The notes beneath the pieces are model-generated. The model saw nothing but the letters and a program-made list of their open reading frames with translations. It was not told where the DNA came from and searched no databases. A stretch of 64,000 bases of DNA from Leuctra nigra (taxonomy: Eukaryota > Arthropoda > Insecta > Plecoptera > Leuctridae), in contig OW203769.1 in NCBI GenBank assembly GCA_934045905.1, forward strand, positions 24,397,705 through 24,461,704, written 5' to 3'. A program made the position numbers and the translations under genes. Each line of letters starts with the position of its first letter. The stretch's first letter is position 1. Shown here in pieces: positions 39,161-51,875 of this stretch.

Positions 39161-39750
39161 TTTACAAGACATCAATGGGGGGTCTGGGTGGAGGGCCCCC
39201 CAGGCACCCGCGGGTCCGGGCCGCGTAGGCCCGTAAAAAATTTCAATTTCCCAATTGCATGTAGTGCATTTTTACGCGGTTTAGACTAATCTTTTTCGTT
39301 ATAACATATCATCATGACATAACGACATGATGTTAAAAAAATCACTGAAAACTGAACTGCGCCCGTGTGTTTGCTACACACGAGTATGTTGCAAAAGAAT
39401 ACTTTAACTGCAGGAGAGCAACAATTATAAAAAAAACAGTTCAAATGACATTTAAAAATTATTAATTTTAATAATCGATTTGAGATATATCTAAATCATT
39501 TGAATCAGACGCGGGAATAAACGATGGGATAGGGAGAAGAACAAAACAAAGAGTTAAAACTTTCACCCACCCATTACATATTAAGAACGTTATCTTATTA
39601 TCACATCTTTTAGATTAATCAACGGCTTGAAATAACATTTTGAATGAAGAAAAATATATCAAATTATTTATTTAAAATTTTTGATATTTTGTAAAATGCT
39701 TAGTTTATTTTTTGATATAAGGAAAATTTGCCCCAGGGGGCGATGGCCTA

Positions 39751-39781
39751 CCTGCGGGGGGGCTTCGCCCCCCCCCGCAGG
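39751..39781. other. GC-rich stem-loop
   Basis: CCTGCGGGGGGGC and GCCCCCCCCCGCAGG are complementary around a TTC(G) tetraloop-like turn, giving a stem of about 13 bp of almost pure G-C pairs inside foldback element 2. Function unknown; it may be the terminus of a decayed element. Confidence 0.6.
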
Positions 39782-41516
39782 TATGCCTGGATTTAACACT
39801 GATTTATATCATGATTGTCTTCGTAATGAAAACGCTAAAAGAATTAATGCTCATAATACTAAACTAAACAATGCAACATACTCGTATTGTCAGTGTGTAA
39901 CTTCAACAAGAATGGACTTGGGTACAGACGTTTGCCGCTGTACAAGCAATAGCCATAAACAATGTACAAGCTAATTTTTAAGCATCATGTAATTGTAACC
40001 CTGGAGTTTAAGGTAACTCGTGTTATAACAAAGTTCAAAGTTTCAAAGATACAAATGGAGGATACAAACTACAGGAAATTTTGAAAATCAGAGCGACGAC
40101 AGGTAACAAGGGAAAGTGTACTGATAGTGTGAAATGACGAGGGATGATCTATAATATAATTTAATCAGATTATTTGACAATCTTCTCAAACCCTGCGCGA
40201 GCATCAGAGTTTAGTATAACACCACGCGCAAAACACACGTTATGGTATTAGCTTTAGAATTGAAGTCAAGCTTTTAAACCATCTAAAATTGTTTGTATTT
40301 AAATCTTTAGGGGATGCTTTAATTTGAACCCTATTTTAACCTTGGGGACATTATTTTGGATACAATATATGAGTTTTATATAAAAATGTGTAGTTTCGTT
40401 GAGAAATGTATTAAGGGGAAGGATCAGCCGATAAAATCGTATTTTCAAGTTTGTGACCGTCTCGTTGAAGATAGACTATAAGTTGGAACGACAAAGTTGT
40501 GGAGAATTTAATGCTCTTTAGAAAGCATCAACCACGATTTTTAACTTATGCTATTTCCTAGATGTTATGAGTGGATTTCAATTTCAGAATTTCGCTGATG
40601 TATAGAAATTCAGATAAATATGAAACTTTCACACAAACATAACCTCTCATAACTTCTAGGAGATAAGATATTTCAAAAAAAGTGGCCCATAATTCTTAAA
40701 GAGAATTAAATTCTCTACAGCTTTGTCGCTTTAACATAAGAGTCTATTTTCAAAGAGAGGGTCACAAACTTGAATATGGCGGACAAAGCCGGAGGCAAAT
40801 CACAATTTTTTGGCCTTAAAAGTTTAAAATGCACCTTTAGGGGTAGGTACTTAATCAACAATTATTTTATACCACCCTTTAAGGCGAATATAAGTTTATC
40901 CTACTTATATTTGAGATCAATTCTATCATATTCTGCAAAATTATGGCATTATGTCAAGTTTTCACTTTTGGCAGCAAAGATTTCGCTCGGCGTTTTTTGC
41001 AAAATCAATGCGACGAAGTTTACGTTTTGGTGGGTTTGTATTTTTTTCCTTGTAGCCAATGAATACATCTATCGAATGAAACTAGTTGGAGCTTTTTCCG
41101 TTGATAATTATGGTCACAGTAACAATCGACGCGCGGACAATGTGTCAATTTAAGCGTTTGGGGTTCCATTTTTTGTAAGTAATGACTATTTATTAAGACA
41201 AAAATGCAAATTTTACAACTTTATAGTGTAGACCACATATGTATACACCTACCTGAATTTTTTTTAAATTTTAAAATGCTTTATAGATATATTAAGGACT
41301 AATGCTAATCAAATAGTAACATTAGGAGATTTGCATTTTTGGGGTGGTTCCATAACTTTTTGGGGGTTGTTCCGACAAGAATATTTTGGGATATTTGGGG
41401 ATAGAATGACCTTTGAACAGTTGCTGACACGTGGTAAAAAATTCAGCCTGTTATACCAAAGTGGAAGCAAACTTCTTTATTTGACGAGATAGAGCTCTGT
41501 TTTCCCTCGCCTACGT

Positions 41517-44500
41517 CCAATGCCTATTTCATAATAGGTAACGGCTTATAAATTTGGCTTCTTGGCGCCCAATGCTTGGCGTGGCCCTGTTGTGCATAGC
41601 TCGCACACCCCGGAAACAACACCGCACGAATATATTCTTCCAGTCAATATCAGCACAATAAATAAAATCCATTTCAAAGAAATGTCATTTATGAAAAGTA
41701 CATCCACCGAAAGCCCTTGTAAAATAGAAATTCTTACAACTTTCTTGAAATATTCCACAAACGATAACATGCAAATACTAAAACAAAAATACGTGTTACG
41801 GGATTATTTTTAAAGATTATCTTGAAAATAAATCATTTAATTTCCCATAAGCTAACATGGACGGATGTAAAAGCTTAATTTACATCATCTGCAGTAATTG
41901 AAATATAAAATACACAATACAAATTTTGAGTTCAATTTAAAGCTCTTATTTTTGTGATAATTTTAAACGTTTTCAAATGTTGTGCTACGGGACATAATAA
42001 AGAGATAATCTGTAAAAACAGCCAGATATCACCTGTTTCTATTAGAAACTACTGAAAATTAAGTTGAGTACTTATATCGTACTGTATAAAATGTTTTTAA
42101 ATAATAGCAATTTCTTGATAAAATATAATATTTCTATACAGAAATAGTATAAAATATATCAAAAAAGTAAAATATATTTGTCTAATATTTACTTAATTGA
42201 TTTGTAAATCATACATCTATAGTCATCTGACTTGAATTACGTGGACTAATAGTGCCTCTACTTTAAGTATCAAAAGTTAATCAGCATATAAATTTACTCA
42301 TGAACTCGTTTCTTATTTTTGTAGCATACAATTCTTAAAATAATACTACGAAGTGTCCACTGCAACATGGGAAATTTAGAGCTGGGAAGTGGTTTGTAAC
42401 AATGTAGAGCAGAAAGTTGGGGAATGGTGGAACACGAATCGTAAAACTCTGGAAGAAGTACATCCGGAGAATAGAAATACAACTGTGGAAGATGTGTTTC
42501 AAGTAATAATCAACGGCTAAAAAGTAATAAATACAACGAATGTAATGCGATACCTATAATTTCAAAAAGGTAACGAAATTCAAACAAGCTAGCTAATTGT
42601 AGGCTAATTGATGCATTCGCGAAAAAAAAATCAGTAATGGCTGTAGGAATGAAGATGTGAAATCCTAAATCCCTAAATTCACTAAATCCTCAGAGAAACA
42701 TGGCTAATCCAACTTCAATAAACCACACTTCCCTGCGTTTGTGCATACAAGAACATGGATCATGTTCAAATTCAGACAAAATAAAATAACTAGCTCAACC
42801 ACCGCTTACGGAGAAGCTATCCGTTAAATCACAAAATTTCCAACCAGAATCAATAACCAAATACCTATCCACATTTTAAAGATATAAAAGTCAGTAATTA
42901 AGAAAATTTAGCAACGTCTGCTTGCTGCATGATTCAAATCGCGAATGATATTGATGATATTTTTGTTTTGAGATCCAAAGCACATGGATCGTACCAAAGC
43001 CACCAATGTTAGCTATTATTGGTCTACTAGATTCCCAGCATATTTATTTGAAAAACAAGGTCCTTAAATTGATCGAATATCGGTTGTACAAATCAAACTT
43101 CATAAAATATAAAATCGTATTTTGTATTGCCTTCCTGCACACTACGTCACAAAGGTAGAAAATGGAGGCTGAGATGGTAAGGGAAATGTATCAAAGCTAT
43201 AAATTGAAAATATGTAGGATATATAAATATTGCGTATTTATTATACAATATGTTTCTTTCATAAGTAATCACTATATGAACTTTAGATTGCCGCTGTCAG
43301 ATTTGTTTATTCCCTATAATTTTATATAAGTTACTATGCCAACCTTTTCTCACTCAGGATGTATTAAATGTATTTTATATATTAATAACAACCTACGAAT
43401 CGATTAATTTAATTTAATATAGGTAATTTTAACTTCAAAGCTCAACAAACAACACGGGGCATGTACAGCAACAAGTTCAACAAGTTCATCAAGTTCAACA
43501 AAATTACACACAAAATATGAAAATATGCCATCTTGGAAAATAGCCACCACAGAGCGCAATTAGAGATTGCCTCCCCTTCCTAAATAACTTCTAATAGACC
43601 AATGAACATGTGTGCCAAGTGGCATCTTCTTATTACAATTTGCAGGATTCCTTTCATCTTCAGATTGGACAGCTCGTACTATGTGTACCAGTCACTAATA
43701 TGAGCAGTCTTGTCTTGAATATTAGCTTCTACAAACCCTGCTGTCTTAAGTGGTGAAGTGAGAGAGGGTGTAGGGGGAGATTGTAAGACAGAGAGAGAGA
43801 GGGGGAAAAGTTCAAATGAAGCTATCTAGTTTAATGGGTTTTATTATCAAGCCATAGTCAGGAGATTCGAGGCACATTTCCGTCCAGTTTCCAACATGTA
43901 CACTCTCTTTGAAAGAAATGTTGATATTGTGTAGATGTACATAGACTAACGCTAAAGATTCATTGGGTTAAAATTTAATTAGTTTGTTTTAATTACGTTT
44001 TGTCTCATAAATTTGTTGCCGTACTCGGAAAATAGTAGTTCGTTAAGTTAATGGTATAGTTGTTTTTCGTTTTTCCACGTCATATAGTTGATGAGAATTA
44101 ATACAAGGATGAGTAACAAATTAAAATCTTTTAGCTATGCTTTTCTTAATTAGCTCTCTTGTTTTCATTTTCTTCTTTTTATATAAAAACTTGGCACCGT
44201 TTTACATCCAGGCAGAAAATATCAGACACAAAACAACATCAAGAAAATATCTAGGTAAGGTAAAAGTTTAGTATACATCGCAGTAAATCGAAATTGTGTT
44301 CAGCTGATGATTTGTTTGTTTCACATTTGTTTGTTTATTTGTTTTCAAATCCGGCTGTATTTATTGAAGCATATGGATTTTAATCTCATCATGCTATTTT
44401 GTTTGAATTTCGCCAGATACGGCCAGCAGAACATTCAAAAAGAAATGCAATCTCGCAAGAAAGATACATTCAGTTTGTCTTTTCCATCAGATTAAATGTG

Positions 44501-44849
44501 GTAGTAAAAGAGTAGGAATATCTTTTCGTTTGAATCTTTGGAGCCATAACACTTTCATTGGTCTCCGCATCGAAACATTTTCTCTTGCTCGACTATTTTA
44601 TATCTTTGCGTTCTTCCGACTCAATCTAGTTACTACAGTATATTCCCAATCACTCGCCCAATATATCCCAAAACGCTCGGTCGTTTTAGAAAATTGAGAG
44701 AGAAAAATTGTTTCATAAGTGAGTGTAACTTTTACAGGATGTTCACATGATCAGTCTGATTGTATATTAGTAGCACTTTTTCATTTTTGCTAATTGCATC
44801 GTTAATTTGGCGCCGGTTATTCAAGAAAACCGCGCAAAACGATGAAATT
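41517..44849. other. no gene recognised; short simple repeats
   Basis: AT-rich DNA. It contains a short (ACAAGTTCA)n-like repeat at 43466-43502 and a GA-rich stretch at about 43788-43806. No supported genes or mobile-element ends. Confidence 0.45.
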
Positions 44850-45148
44850 TGCGATACGATTAGAGACTGCAAACCCGTAAACCAATTGATCTCAAATTTT
44901 AATCATGATTAGATGAAAGACAAACTTAGGGTTATCCCTTGGCACATTTTTGAAATTTAATTTTATACGGCGCCCAGGGAGACAAGAAAATAGCTAATTT
45001 TTCACCAAAAATCCACTAATTATTACTAATTAACGAAACAAAAAATTAAAAATGTTCCAAGGGATAACCCTAAGTTTGTCTTTTATCTAATCACGATTAA
45101 AATTTCAAATAATTTGGTCTACCCATTTCGTCTCCAATCGTATCGCAA
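44850..45148. mobile_element. inverted repeat of about 110-bp arms
   Basis: The left arm (44850-44960) and right arm (45043-45148) are imperfect reverse complements. They share GCGATACGATT, AAATTTTAATC-TGATTAGAT and AAACTTAGGGTTATCCCTTGG. The loop is about 80 bp. Boundaries and target duplication are uncertain. Probably an old foldback MITE. Confidence 0.6.
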
Positions 45149-47269
45149 AAAGTGTCTACAAAAAGCAGCAAAATCGCTCGCGCTTCAGCACCTTAATGGA
45201 TTAAATATGATGAAAGAGCAATGAACAATATATAATATATGAAGAGTATGATTTTATAAGTAAGAGAGAGTTGTTTTATTTTTCAACAGCTATTACAAAG
45301 TACAACAAATATTTATTCAGTGATTATATTACTATAGTTACGTTTTGGAAGTTTCGTGTAAATTATTATCAGAATGACAAAGCGTCAACAAAGTAGGTAA
45401 CCGATAGGAACTCACAAACATTTTTCTTTCACATCTTGTGTGTGGCGTTGGGGGTAAACTTTCTTCACCCTCAACTTTCAAATTATTCACCATCTTTCTC
45501 ATCCCCTCTCAGTTCTACTCCATGCATATTATATACATGATAGCCCATGGGCTTTGGAAAATCAAAGCCATGGAAATTTTCTTGCTCCGTCAAATTCTCA
45601 TTTGAATTTAGATTCGCGTCGCTACTCCTTTATGTTGAAAGTTGCCTGCCTCATCCGCTAGAGCTCGCTATAGTTGACGTCACATATTTACGATGTGTTA
45701 TGAACAACAAAATTTACACATAGGAACATAACATAGAGGTAACATACCTGTGATAGAGCCCAACGAAAGGTCGTTGATAGAGCCAGCAGGCAATACAAAT
45801 CCAACTTGCGATTAAATAGTGTTCCAAAGTAGGGTGAGTCATCATTTCTACAATCTACATATTATGTATAGTATCTGAATAGGTATTCCAGAAAATACTT
45901 GGCAGTTGTGAATGAAACATTAAAAAAAAGGTTTAATTTACTGAGATCATATAAACTTTCTCCGTCCAATTGAATTTGTGTAATTATGGTTTCGTTCAAG
46001 AGGTCTGAGATACTATTTTACGTGTTTTGCATTTTTATCCAGAAACCAACTCCAATTCCTAAAAGGTCAATCAAAAGTAAGTTATCTGTCGAGTTGTACT
46101 TGCTTTGAAGGTAAACCAACCAAGAACAATCGCATGTTTCATTAGTGTTTCTGTCCATATGTCCAGCCCTCGGTTAGTATTGGCTTAGACTAAATTTAGT
46201 CTAAGGTATTGGTATGTGCGAACGTGAGTGTATTTTATTAAAACAAACATACAAAAGTATGGAATTATATACTATAGAAATTATATTATTTTTATCATAG
46301 GACTCAAGACTGCATGACTATGGAAATGTTTTTGCTAAGAATATTCCGATCAATTTTATTCTTATAAATTTCTATTTCTAAACATTTTGGAATTTTGCAG
46401 TAAAAAAAATTTAATCTCACCCAAAATTTGATTTTACGATAAATGAATCATTCACAACATTAAATTACATGTAGATTTCAAAATACATTCTTTGCCATTT
46501 TATAAATTAAATTTCAATCCAAATATTACCTACACTTCCTATGTAATAAGCAAGAAGATAGTGTATCTGAGTCTATCTGATGACCAACAGGGATTAAATC
46601 ACCATATTAAATGACATGGTGTTCGATTTAAAATAAGTAGCTTCCATATCACTTTATATAGGTACTAAAGCTATTCATTTGATTATCACAACACAACCTG
46701 TCATGCATCAATCAATGTTCACATTAACTTCAATTAAATTCAATACACTTTTCAATGCATTTTAATTAGAAATATTCTGAAATGTACACAATTCAATTAA
46801 TTACCGAGAACCGAGAGTGCTACTTGATCAGCATCGTAAGAAAAGGTATGTAAATTTCAAAATCTTCGAATGCAGAGGGATTTTTTTTAGAATCTTGGCC
46901 ACCGATTTTACACACCAGTGCTATTTTATGGTAATAATTTAGTGCTAAGCGGTCCTTCAAATCGGTAAAAAAAAAGACCCGTGATTCATGGGTTTTCTCC
47001 ACACTCGACAAAGTTGGCAACCGCATCAAAGCTTAAATATAAAGACCCTGACAAACTCCACAGTTCAGTTAGACCAACATTCACGGTATCTTTCCTGGAA
47101 GTGAGAAAAATTTTATGCGAACTGGCTGCCAAATTCAGCCCCAATATATCTTATGATGAGAGAATAATCATTAATGATGCCAGATAGTTCAATATGTTGA
47201 GAAGAACGGAGAAGAATTCCAGATTATTACATCTACAGACTATCGTTATAAGCTTATTTATGTAAGTTG
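45149..47269. other. no gene recognised
   Basis: AT-rich DNA. A perfect short palindrome TTAGACTAAATTTAGTCTAA lies near 46184. A 68-codon plus-strand frame at 46981-47187 has no recognisable domain. Confidence 0.4.
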
Positions 47270-47277
47270 GCATAATG

Positions 47278-47756
47278 TAGGGGTCGGCAACCTGCGGCTC
47301 CTTAGTGGTTCTTGAATGGTTTTTAATAATTTAAATAAAGAAAAATCGAAAAATTTAAAAAAAAACACGTTGCGTTGAGTTTGTTTGAATTATTTGTTTA
47401 TTTTAGAGCACGTGAATCAATTTTATATTGATGAAACGATAAAAAAAACTGCGGGACAATTGGAATGTTAATTGTTTCCGTTTATGTTCAATAGAGCCCT
47501 CGAACAAATTTGTAATTTTTTAAAATCTTAAGAACGCCCAATACGGGGCAACAATTGGAAGGTTATTTGATACAGTTTGTTAATTTTATTGAACCCTCAA
47601 ATCACTTTAAAATTGTCGTCAAAATAAACTAGCCATGCAATTTATTATTTTCAGTATTTTATAATATTTGATTGCCTCTTCTGCGGCTTCCATTATTATC
47701 TAATATTAAGTTTTGGGAAATTGGCTCCTTGTACAAAAAAAAGTTGCCGACCCCTG
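47278..47756. mobile_element. hAT-like non-autonomous element with 8-bp target duplication
   Basis: Inverted ends (T/C)AGGGGTCGGCAAC are flanked by a perfect 8-bp direct repeat GCATAATG (47270-47277 and 47757-47764). TIRs beginning CAGGGGTCGGCAAC and 8-bp duplications are hallmarks of hAT transposons. The left end has T in place of the canonical C. The 479-bp AT-rich body has no transposase. Confidence 0.9.
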
Positions 47757-48198
47757 GCATAATGTAGGAAGCGATTTGTGAAATATTCCTTAGTGTACTT
47801 GAGAAAATGGACTCTCCTCAGTCTTGATCTACCCTATAATTTGTATGTAACATAATATAATTTATTTCACGGATGGAACGAAAACAAATCTATTAGGTAG
47901 AACATAACAATTTACTGCACGGTTCAGCAATACTAAAAAAATTAAAAACTATGGGTAACCTATTCAAGATGATTCTTGAAAGGTATGTTATAAAGTACTG
48001 GACCTGGGATAACTAAAACTATAGTGCCGTGCTCTGAATTTTCCAAGAATGTACCTCTTTGTCAATGACTTGGCTTACTGGTTTGGATAGCAAACAATCC
48101 GAGTCTTGGGGTTTGTCGATTTGTTTACATGACATCGGAGCAGCGTGGTCTATTAGGCAGCGCACGCCGCCCTGGTCAACTTGTGTTCGATATTGTGC

Positions 48199-48544
48199 TT
48201 ATGCAGGGACTGGAACCCAAATGAATATCGGTTCCGGTTCCGGTTCAATTTCGGTTCCACTCAGTTCCATCAAATAACATTAAGTTATAACATTAATTTG
48301 ACTCGGTGATAATTTATTTGAATACCTAACTGTAAATGGCATTAAATAATTTTATTGAAAGGCAATGAAGTAAAAATTCAGTGAATTTAATTATTTAAAT
48401 GACCCTTATGAAAACGTTAGGGAACCCAAATAATGTTCAATATGAATAAGGGTTCCGGTTCCACCTAAAAATAAATATGGGTTCAGATTCCGGTTCCTAC
48501 AAAAATATATGTTCTTTTCGGTTCCGGTTCCAGTCCCTGCATAA
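48199..48544. mobile_element. hAT-like element with GGTTCC subterminal repeats
   Basis: Inverted ends TTATGCAGGGACTGGAACC (48199 onward; reverse complement ends 48544). Both subterminal regions are rich in GGTTCC direct repeats (48228-48265 and 48450-48530). CAGGGACTGGAACC is hAT-like, but no matching 8-bp flank was found, so the exact boundary is uncertain. A 72-codon frame spans the left end and is not a gene. Confidence 0.65.
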
Positions 48545-50364
48545 ATGTAAAAATCAGGGAGCTACCGGTTTTTCGTGGAATTCCATGGAATTTCATCTCC
48601 ACATGTGTACTAAATTTCACGTTTCACTACTAGAGAGCATCATTTGAGAAACACTACTGGCGGGATCTCGAAAATATATCCCATGTGGGTTGGGTTGGTG
48701 GAAAACAGCTCAATTCTTGATTATAACCAGTCAAATGGCGTCAATAATTTTACAGATCTAGTTGTCGGGTGCATTCTTTGAAACCCCCCGAGAATCTTTT
48801 GTGAAGCTTTTCTAGTAACACTGACACCACGTGACTACAAATATAAGGTACGATAGGGCAAACTACTGCACCCAAAGTTGTGAGAAGGTATCTTTATAAA
48901 AGTGATTGAACACCTCACGTGACCTTTTCAACCCTCAAAATGATAGATTTAATTTTTTTCGTTGGAATATTTTAGGCACTGTTTCAATGAGTTTAATCTT
49001 GGAAGTCCCGCACTCAAGTCCATGGTATAAAAACAGATAAAAACGGCTGCGGTGTGTCCAAGTGTATTTTATGAAAAATAATTGCAGACAAAATATACCA
49101 AGAAAATTTTATGAAGATATTCAATTACGCCATTAATTCCAGAAACATAGCGTTTTCATTCACTAATACAAAATATGTAAGTATTCAAACTTCACCCGAA
49201 AGCGGCAGAAAAAAGGTCATACTCTTCAGAAAAATATTAAATAGTACTTAAAATAGTGATCCTTAAAAATTCTTGGTGGGGCTTAGCCCCACTGGCCCTT
49301 ACGGACGACGACGAGCAGTTACTCGGAAGAAGAACATCATCAGAGCAACTGTTGTATACAATAACTTGACAGTCATCTAAAAATATAGGTATTGATGTAC
49401 ATGAAATTTCATATTTCTTACAATACAACAGTATATATGAACATACGACAACAACAAGTTTATCAAGAACCATTTTACACCCCCGCCCGTGGATGGAGTG
49501 TCCAAATAATTACCATCGATAATACTTATTTTAGGGCATTTTCAATCAACAGACGAATATTTTTTAACAATGCGGAAATACAAATTGAAGCATGTGCCTA
49601 CCATTATCTTATCTACAATTTTTCCCGAGGCCCTGGATAAAAGTAGTTCAAAATATTTTGTTAAAAGAAAGTTTTTCGCAATGCAATATAAAACCCGGTT
49701 AAAATTCTTCTCGCAGTCAAGAGAGTGAAAAGCCGAAAAGAATATTGCATCGCACTATGTTTCCACGTAAACACATTCTGTTTCTATTTAATCCTTCCAA
49801 TAACAGATATTTATTTTAACCACATTGCAACACCTTGCACAAATAAATCACTGCTGAAAATCACCGTGTTTTAACGCCTCGTAAAACCTCCCTCCCCCCC
49901 TCAAGCCCCCTCGAGACCAACTTTACAGCCCCATCTTATCGACGTCGAGCTGAACTTTTGCGGTGGGGCGTGGGGGGGGGGGGGGGGGGGGGGATGTCCA
50001 ACATCTTCCACGCTTGGAAACTTTCCTGATTAACGTTAGAGACTAGACTGAAGCTGAAACTAGCGAAAACCTCACCTTTTATTCCCCCCTGATTCATCGA
50101 AATTAAAAATTAGTCATTTAGTTTCAATCTTCAATAAAAAAATTATGACAGAAGAACAATCTACCCGTTATAAATACTCATCTATACCGCGGAGAGGTTG
50201 ATGGTCCACGGTCAATTTTCTCGATTTTGCATTTCACACAGAAGCACTGATGTCAACAAATATAAAATTTATATATTGAAGTATTCTCTTACTCATGTTA
50301 TCATTACAAAAGTGTTCAATATTATTTGGTATGGACGAAAGCAGATTATATGGTATTTTAGCTA
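48545..50364. other. no gene recognised; 22-nt G-run
   Basis: AT-rich DNA with an uninterrupted G-run at 49972-49993 next to a C-rich patch (49888-49925). Other open frames are short and featureless. Confidence 0.45.
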
Positions 50365-50680
50365 ACTACAAGAATTATAGGGTAGGGGGGGGGGGTTATG
50401 GTCCCCCACTCGAGCAGACTGACCCCCCCCCCCCATTCATCATACAAATGTAAGTTTATCTTCCTCGAATCACTTATAAAATTGCTTATAAATTCTAAAA
50501 AAAAATAAAAAATTTGAGTGTATATAGTTTGCTTCAGTTCGTTCATTTTAGAGTCCCAGAATCACTATTAAATTGTTCAATTCTAAAAAAATTCTCTGCG
50601 GGATCTGCTTCCGGTTATCGCAATCCCCCCTGCCCCCCCCCCCCCCCCCGTGATCAAAGTAGTTCCTACGCGCCTGGTCA
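50365..50680. mobile_element. partial copy of the GGCGCGTAGGA/G-run family
   Basis: Ends at 50669-50680 with TCCTACGCGCC beside a C-run. It contains a GTCCCAGAATCACTATTAAA block and a CCGGTTATCGCAATCCCCCC block matching 29510-29656, and GAGCAGACTGACCCCCC matching 29155-29170. The left GGCGCGTAGG end is not recognisable. Confidence 0.6.
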
Positions 50681-51666
50681 CTGGCATTGAAATTGAAATA
50701 CACATCACAAGAATCCAGGATTAAATCTGGGGGGGGGGGGGGGGCGGACATTACTATGAAAATGCACAGTGGAAAACAAGAGGTTCGGGGGGGTAACCCC
50801 CCGAGAAAACTTTTATGGAAGGTCATTTGCTTAGGTGATTATTTTTTTATCGCAGTGTATGCTATTTTGGGGAATTATAAATTAAAAAAAAAAAAAAAAT
50901 GGGCGCATAGCCCCGTAAATTTTTTGGAACTTTTATACAATTCTAACCAATTTGGAACGTTTTTGAAATTATCTGTCTATTTTTAAGTTATTTTCACATA
51001 TTATTTTAAATATGCTTATGTTTTTTAAATGGAACCCTGATTACAGGGGACGATTATTCAATTATTCTGAGCTAGAACCTGTCACAAACTTGTGGCAGTT
51101 TGTGATTGTAGAGTTAGCAATGCAGTCTTGATCTATTTTAAGGAAATGTATAATTATTTGTTCATTTAAATTATACCCAAACATTATTAAACAAATTTTG
51201 ATTTCGTTTAGGTATTTTGGTGGGTATATAGGGTGGGAGAAGTTAATTTTGGAAGGGGCTCGCGCTCACTCACGTCCTGAACGCAACAGCAGCAAAGAAG
51301 TTTTTTTTTTTTATTGTTACAAATACACAGGATAAATACACTTTACAAAAATTAAACACTCAGGTCCACAAAGACATAAAATGGCTTGAATGTGGAAGTA
51401 ATCAAATTAGGTAATAAACATAATAACTAAACAGAAAATAACTTGCATTTCGATTGCAACACAATCGACAAGTGCCAGGTGAATGTTTACATATAAATTT
51501 TAATTTGATTTGCATTATTTATTTTATTATCAAAATTGCGAATGTTTATTCAAACACATTAGACAGCAATAGAATACCATGTAGAATAGTATAATATTAA
51601 TTAGAAGCGTGGTATTAAGGTACCACCCCTTTCATGGATAAAAGTACCTCATCCACTCACTATGTA
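50681..51666. other. no gene recognised
   Basis: A G-run at 50730-50743, an A-run at 50885-50898 and a T-run at 51301-51314. The last, with ATTGTTACAAATAC following, could be the 3' tail of a retroposed sequence on the minus strand. Confidence 0.35.
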
Positions 51667-51875
51667 CACCCAACAAATCATAAAACCGTATTTGAACGAA
51701 ACGGATTGGCTGCTAGTCAGGTTCCTTGACAAGCAAGCATTGTTATTATCAATGAAATCAGAGCTCAACTATTAGAGGTAGCTGACGATTTAGCATAGAC
51801 TTCATCGGATGATGCCATCACATTTTTTTCAGGTAATCCATTTCTTTCAAATACCGTTTTATCATTTGTTGAGTG
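51667..51875. mobile_element. TA-flanked MITE, group 1 copy b
   Basis: Inverted ends CACCCAACAAATCATAAAAC and GTTTTATCATTTGTTGAGTG. TA lies on the left flank (51665-51666); the right flank is mutated. The interior matches copies a and c (TTATTATCAATGAAATCAGA). Confidence 0.8.

Larger units (their letters stand above)
37090..41516. mobile_element. large foldback element 2, 4.4 kb with about 1.4 kb inverted arms
   Basis: The left arm (about 37125-38550) and right arm (about 40047-41471) are inverted copies with very few differences. The outer core reads TTTGCTTCCACTTTGGTATA then ACAGGCTGAATTTTTTA, the same terminal plan as the 28-33 kb foldback. Weaker matching ends (CGT-TAGGCGAGG) extend to 37090 and 41516. 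The 1.5 kb interior has no transposase. The right arm has a 127-codon frame (40770-41153) whose left-arm equivalent is broken by a 2-bp insertion; it has no recognised domain. Confidence 0.8.

Noticed and set aside
43788..43806. GA-rich tract as a regulatory GAGA site
   Set aside because: Simple-sequence tract with no promoter or gene nearby.
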